From positions 54,346 to 118,345 of the forward strand of contig NZ_JNFD01000036.1 of the NCBI RefSeq assembly GCF_000756375.1: a stretch of DNA of 64,000 nt, given 5' to 3'. The first letter of the stretch is position 1. The number at the start of each line of letters is the position of its first letter. This DNA comes from Sphingopyxis sp. LC81 (GTDB taxonomy: Bacteria > Pseudomonadota > Alphaproteobacteria > Sphingomonadales > Sphingomonadaceae). Positions 62,888 to 64,000 of this stretch are shown here, piece after piece. Below the pieces are notes generated by a model, which saw nothing but the letters and a program-made list of their open reading frames with translations, did not search any database and had not been told where the DNA came from. A program made the translations under genes and the position numbers.

Positions 62888-64000
62888 ATGCGGCAAGCGA
62901 AATTGACGGCGAAGCCGGCGCGCGCACGGCGGATCGTCGGCGCGCTCGGTGCGCTGCTGTTTGGAACGGCCGCGCTGTCGTCCGTTCATGCGCAGGTGAC
63001 TCCGCCCGATCCCGCGACCAAGGCGGCGATGGAAAAGCGGACCGCGGCGCGTGCGCTCCTGTCCTCCTCACTCGCGCGCATCGCGTCGAACAACAGCGAC
63101 ACGTCCGCGCTGCTCAATGCCGGCCGCGCGTCGATCGAGCTGGAGGATTATCGCGCCGCGCTCGGCTTCCTTGTCCGCGCCGAACAGGCGAGCCCGCGCG
63201 ACGGCGCGGTCAAGGCCGCACTCGGTTCGGCGGTGGTCCATATGGAAAATCCGACGCGCGCGCTCGACTATTTCGGCGAAGCGCAGTTGATGGGCGCGCC
63301 CGAGCGGCTGTTCCTCGCCGACCGCGGCCTCGCGCGCGATTTGCTGGGACAGCAGGACGCGGCGCAGCGCGATTACCAGCTCGCGCTGTCGATCGCGCCC
63401 AACGACGAACTGACGCGGCGCTATGCGCTGTCGCTCGGGATCAGCGGCGATGCCGATCGCGCGATAGCGTTGCTGACGCCGCAATTGCGCGCGCAGGACC
63501 GCGGCGCCTGGCGCCTGCGCGCGATGATCCTCGCGATGAACGGCCGCGACAAGGAAGCGACCGACATCGTCAACGCGACGATGCCGCCCGCGATGGCGCA
63601 GAACATCATGCCCTATCTGACCCAGATGGACCGGCTCAATCCCGCGCAACAGGCGGCGGCCGCCCACTTCGGGCGCTTCCCTAACGGGCAATTGGGACCA
63701 AAGCGCAAGCCGGTGCAGGTTGCCGCCGCCACGCCGCCGTCCGCCGCCCCGCCGGCTGCAGCGACGGGCAAGCGTCAGGCGACGGGCGACCAGCGGCGAA
63801 CCACCATGTCGGCGACGCCCGCGCCGTCAGGCCGCAACCCCGTTTCGGAACCGGCCCCCCGGCCGGCCGCCGCAACGCCCGCCGCGGCTGTGTCCGCGCC
63901 TGCGAAGTCGACACCGCCCGGTTCGTCCGCCCCGGTGCTGCGTTCGCCGTTTCAGCAGACCATTCGTAAGCCAATCGAAACACCGACCCCGACCCCGGCC
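62888..64000 (+). CDS. Secreted tetratricopeptide-like protein, 3' partial
   Basis: An open frame from ATG 62888 runs to the right edge without a stop (371 codons). A signal peptide (basic, then VGALGALLFGTAALSSVHAQ) is followed by helical TPR-like repeats: ALLNAGRASIELEDYRAALG, LADRGLARDLLGQQDAAQRD, RRYALSLGISGDADRAIALL. From about residue 270 it becomes a Pro/Ala/Thr-rich linker. Comparable sphingomonad proteins after ftsZ continue into a C-terminal SPOR domain that binds septal peptidoglycan; that part lies outside the window, so its presence is inference. Confidence 0.75.
   Translation, partial: MRQAKLTAKPARARRIVGALGALLFGTAALSSVHAQVTPPDPATKAAMEKRTAARALLSSSLARIASNNSDTSALLNAGRASIELEDYRAALGFLVRAEQASPRDGAVKAALGSAVVHMENPTRALDYFGEAQLMGAPERLFLADRGLARDLLGQQDAAQRDYQLALSIAPNDELTRRYALSLGISGDADRAIALLTPQLRAQDRGAWRLRAMILAMNGRDKEATDIVNATMPPAMAQNIMPYLTQMDRLNPAQQAAAAHFGRFPNGQLGPKRKPVQVAAATPPSAAPPAAATGKRQATGDQRRTTMSATPAPSGRNPVSEPAPRPAAATPAAAVSAPAKSTPPGSSAPVLRSPFQQTIRKPIETPTPTPA

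Noticed and set aside
1..64000. CRISPR array, insertion sequences, prophage or transfer origin
   Set aside because: No spaced direct repeats, no transposase or integrase motifs, no terminal inverted repeats flanking genes and no cluster of foreign-type codon use, apart from the 36-base island reported above.

Overview
The window is GC-rich alphaproteobacterial chromosome. A complete exosortase-A (XrtA) exopolysaccharide cluster, several large TonB-dependent receptors, an encoded-CCA tRNA-Phe and a full dcw (division and cell wall) cluster together point to the Sphingomonadaceae. A Sphingopyxis-like organism is my best guess, but the sequence alone does not settle the genus. Nothing looks like a prophage, transposon or CRISPR locus; this is core chromosome plus surface-polysaccharide genes.

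Region 1 (1-17.7 kb, all + strand) is the XrtA/PEP-CTERM-type exopolysaccharide locus. In order it holds an acyl-CoA ligase (cut by the window edge), a PLP decarboxylase, a Wza-like export lipoprotein, a chain-length determinant, a tyrosine kinase, an outer-membrane barrel protein, an ExeA-like ATPase, a polysaccharide deacetylase, a FemAB-like transferase, a glycosyltransferase, an exosortase fused to an EpsI domain, and an asparagine-synthase-type amidotransferase. A GNAT/CelD-like transferase and a cupin-type dioxygenase follow. Most starts overlap the preceding stop, so the genes are probably translated as coupled units. No PEP-CTERM substrate protein is visible here.

Region 2 (17.8-20.0 kb) is a housekeeping block: infA, maf, a small RNase E/G-like protein, yacG and tRNA-Phe. 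Region 3 (20.1-24.3 kb) returns to the surface with a glycosyltransferase-like protein, a Wzx-type flippase and a membrane sulfatase-family transferase. Region 4 (24.6-33.1 kb) has two convergent TonB-dependent receptors sharing one bidirectional terminator, then folE, then a PiuC-like dioxygenase coupled to a sulfotransferase-like protein.

Region 5 (33.1-39.2 kb) carries rpsF-rpsR-rplI (- strand) with a clear terminator, a MurC/Mpl-like ligase divergent from an LD-carboxypeptidase (a plausible murein-recycling pair), fabD, fabG and a small secreted protein. Region 6 (39.3-44.1 kb) has a ZnuD-like receptor preceded by a candidate Zur box, then cysK and two uncharacterised membrane proteins.

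Region 7 (44.1-62.8 kb) is the dcw cluster in the order mraZ-rsmH-ftsL-ftsI-murE-murF-mraY-murD-ftsW-murG-murC-murB-ddl-ftsQ-ftsA-ftsZ. It is an almost unbroken chain of overlapping stop/start codons that makes lipid II precursors and assembles the divisome. Candidate MraZ operator repeats precede mraZ, and a strong hairpin lies in the ftsZ leader. A secreted tetratricopeptide-like protein with a Pro/Ala-rich tail runs off the right edge.
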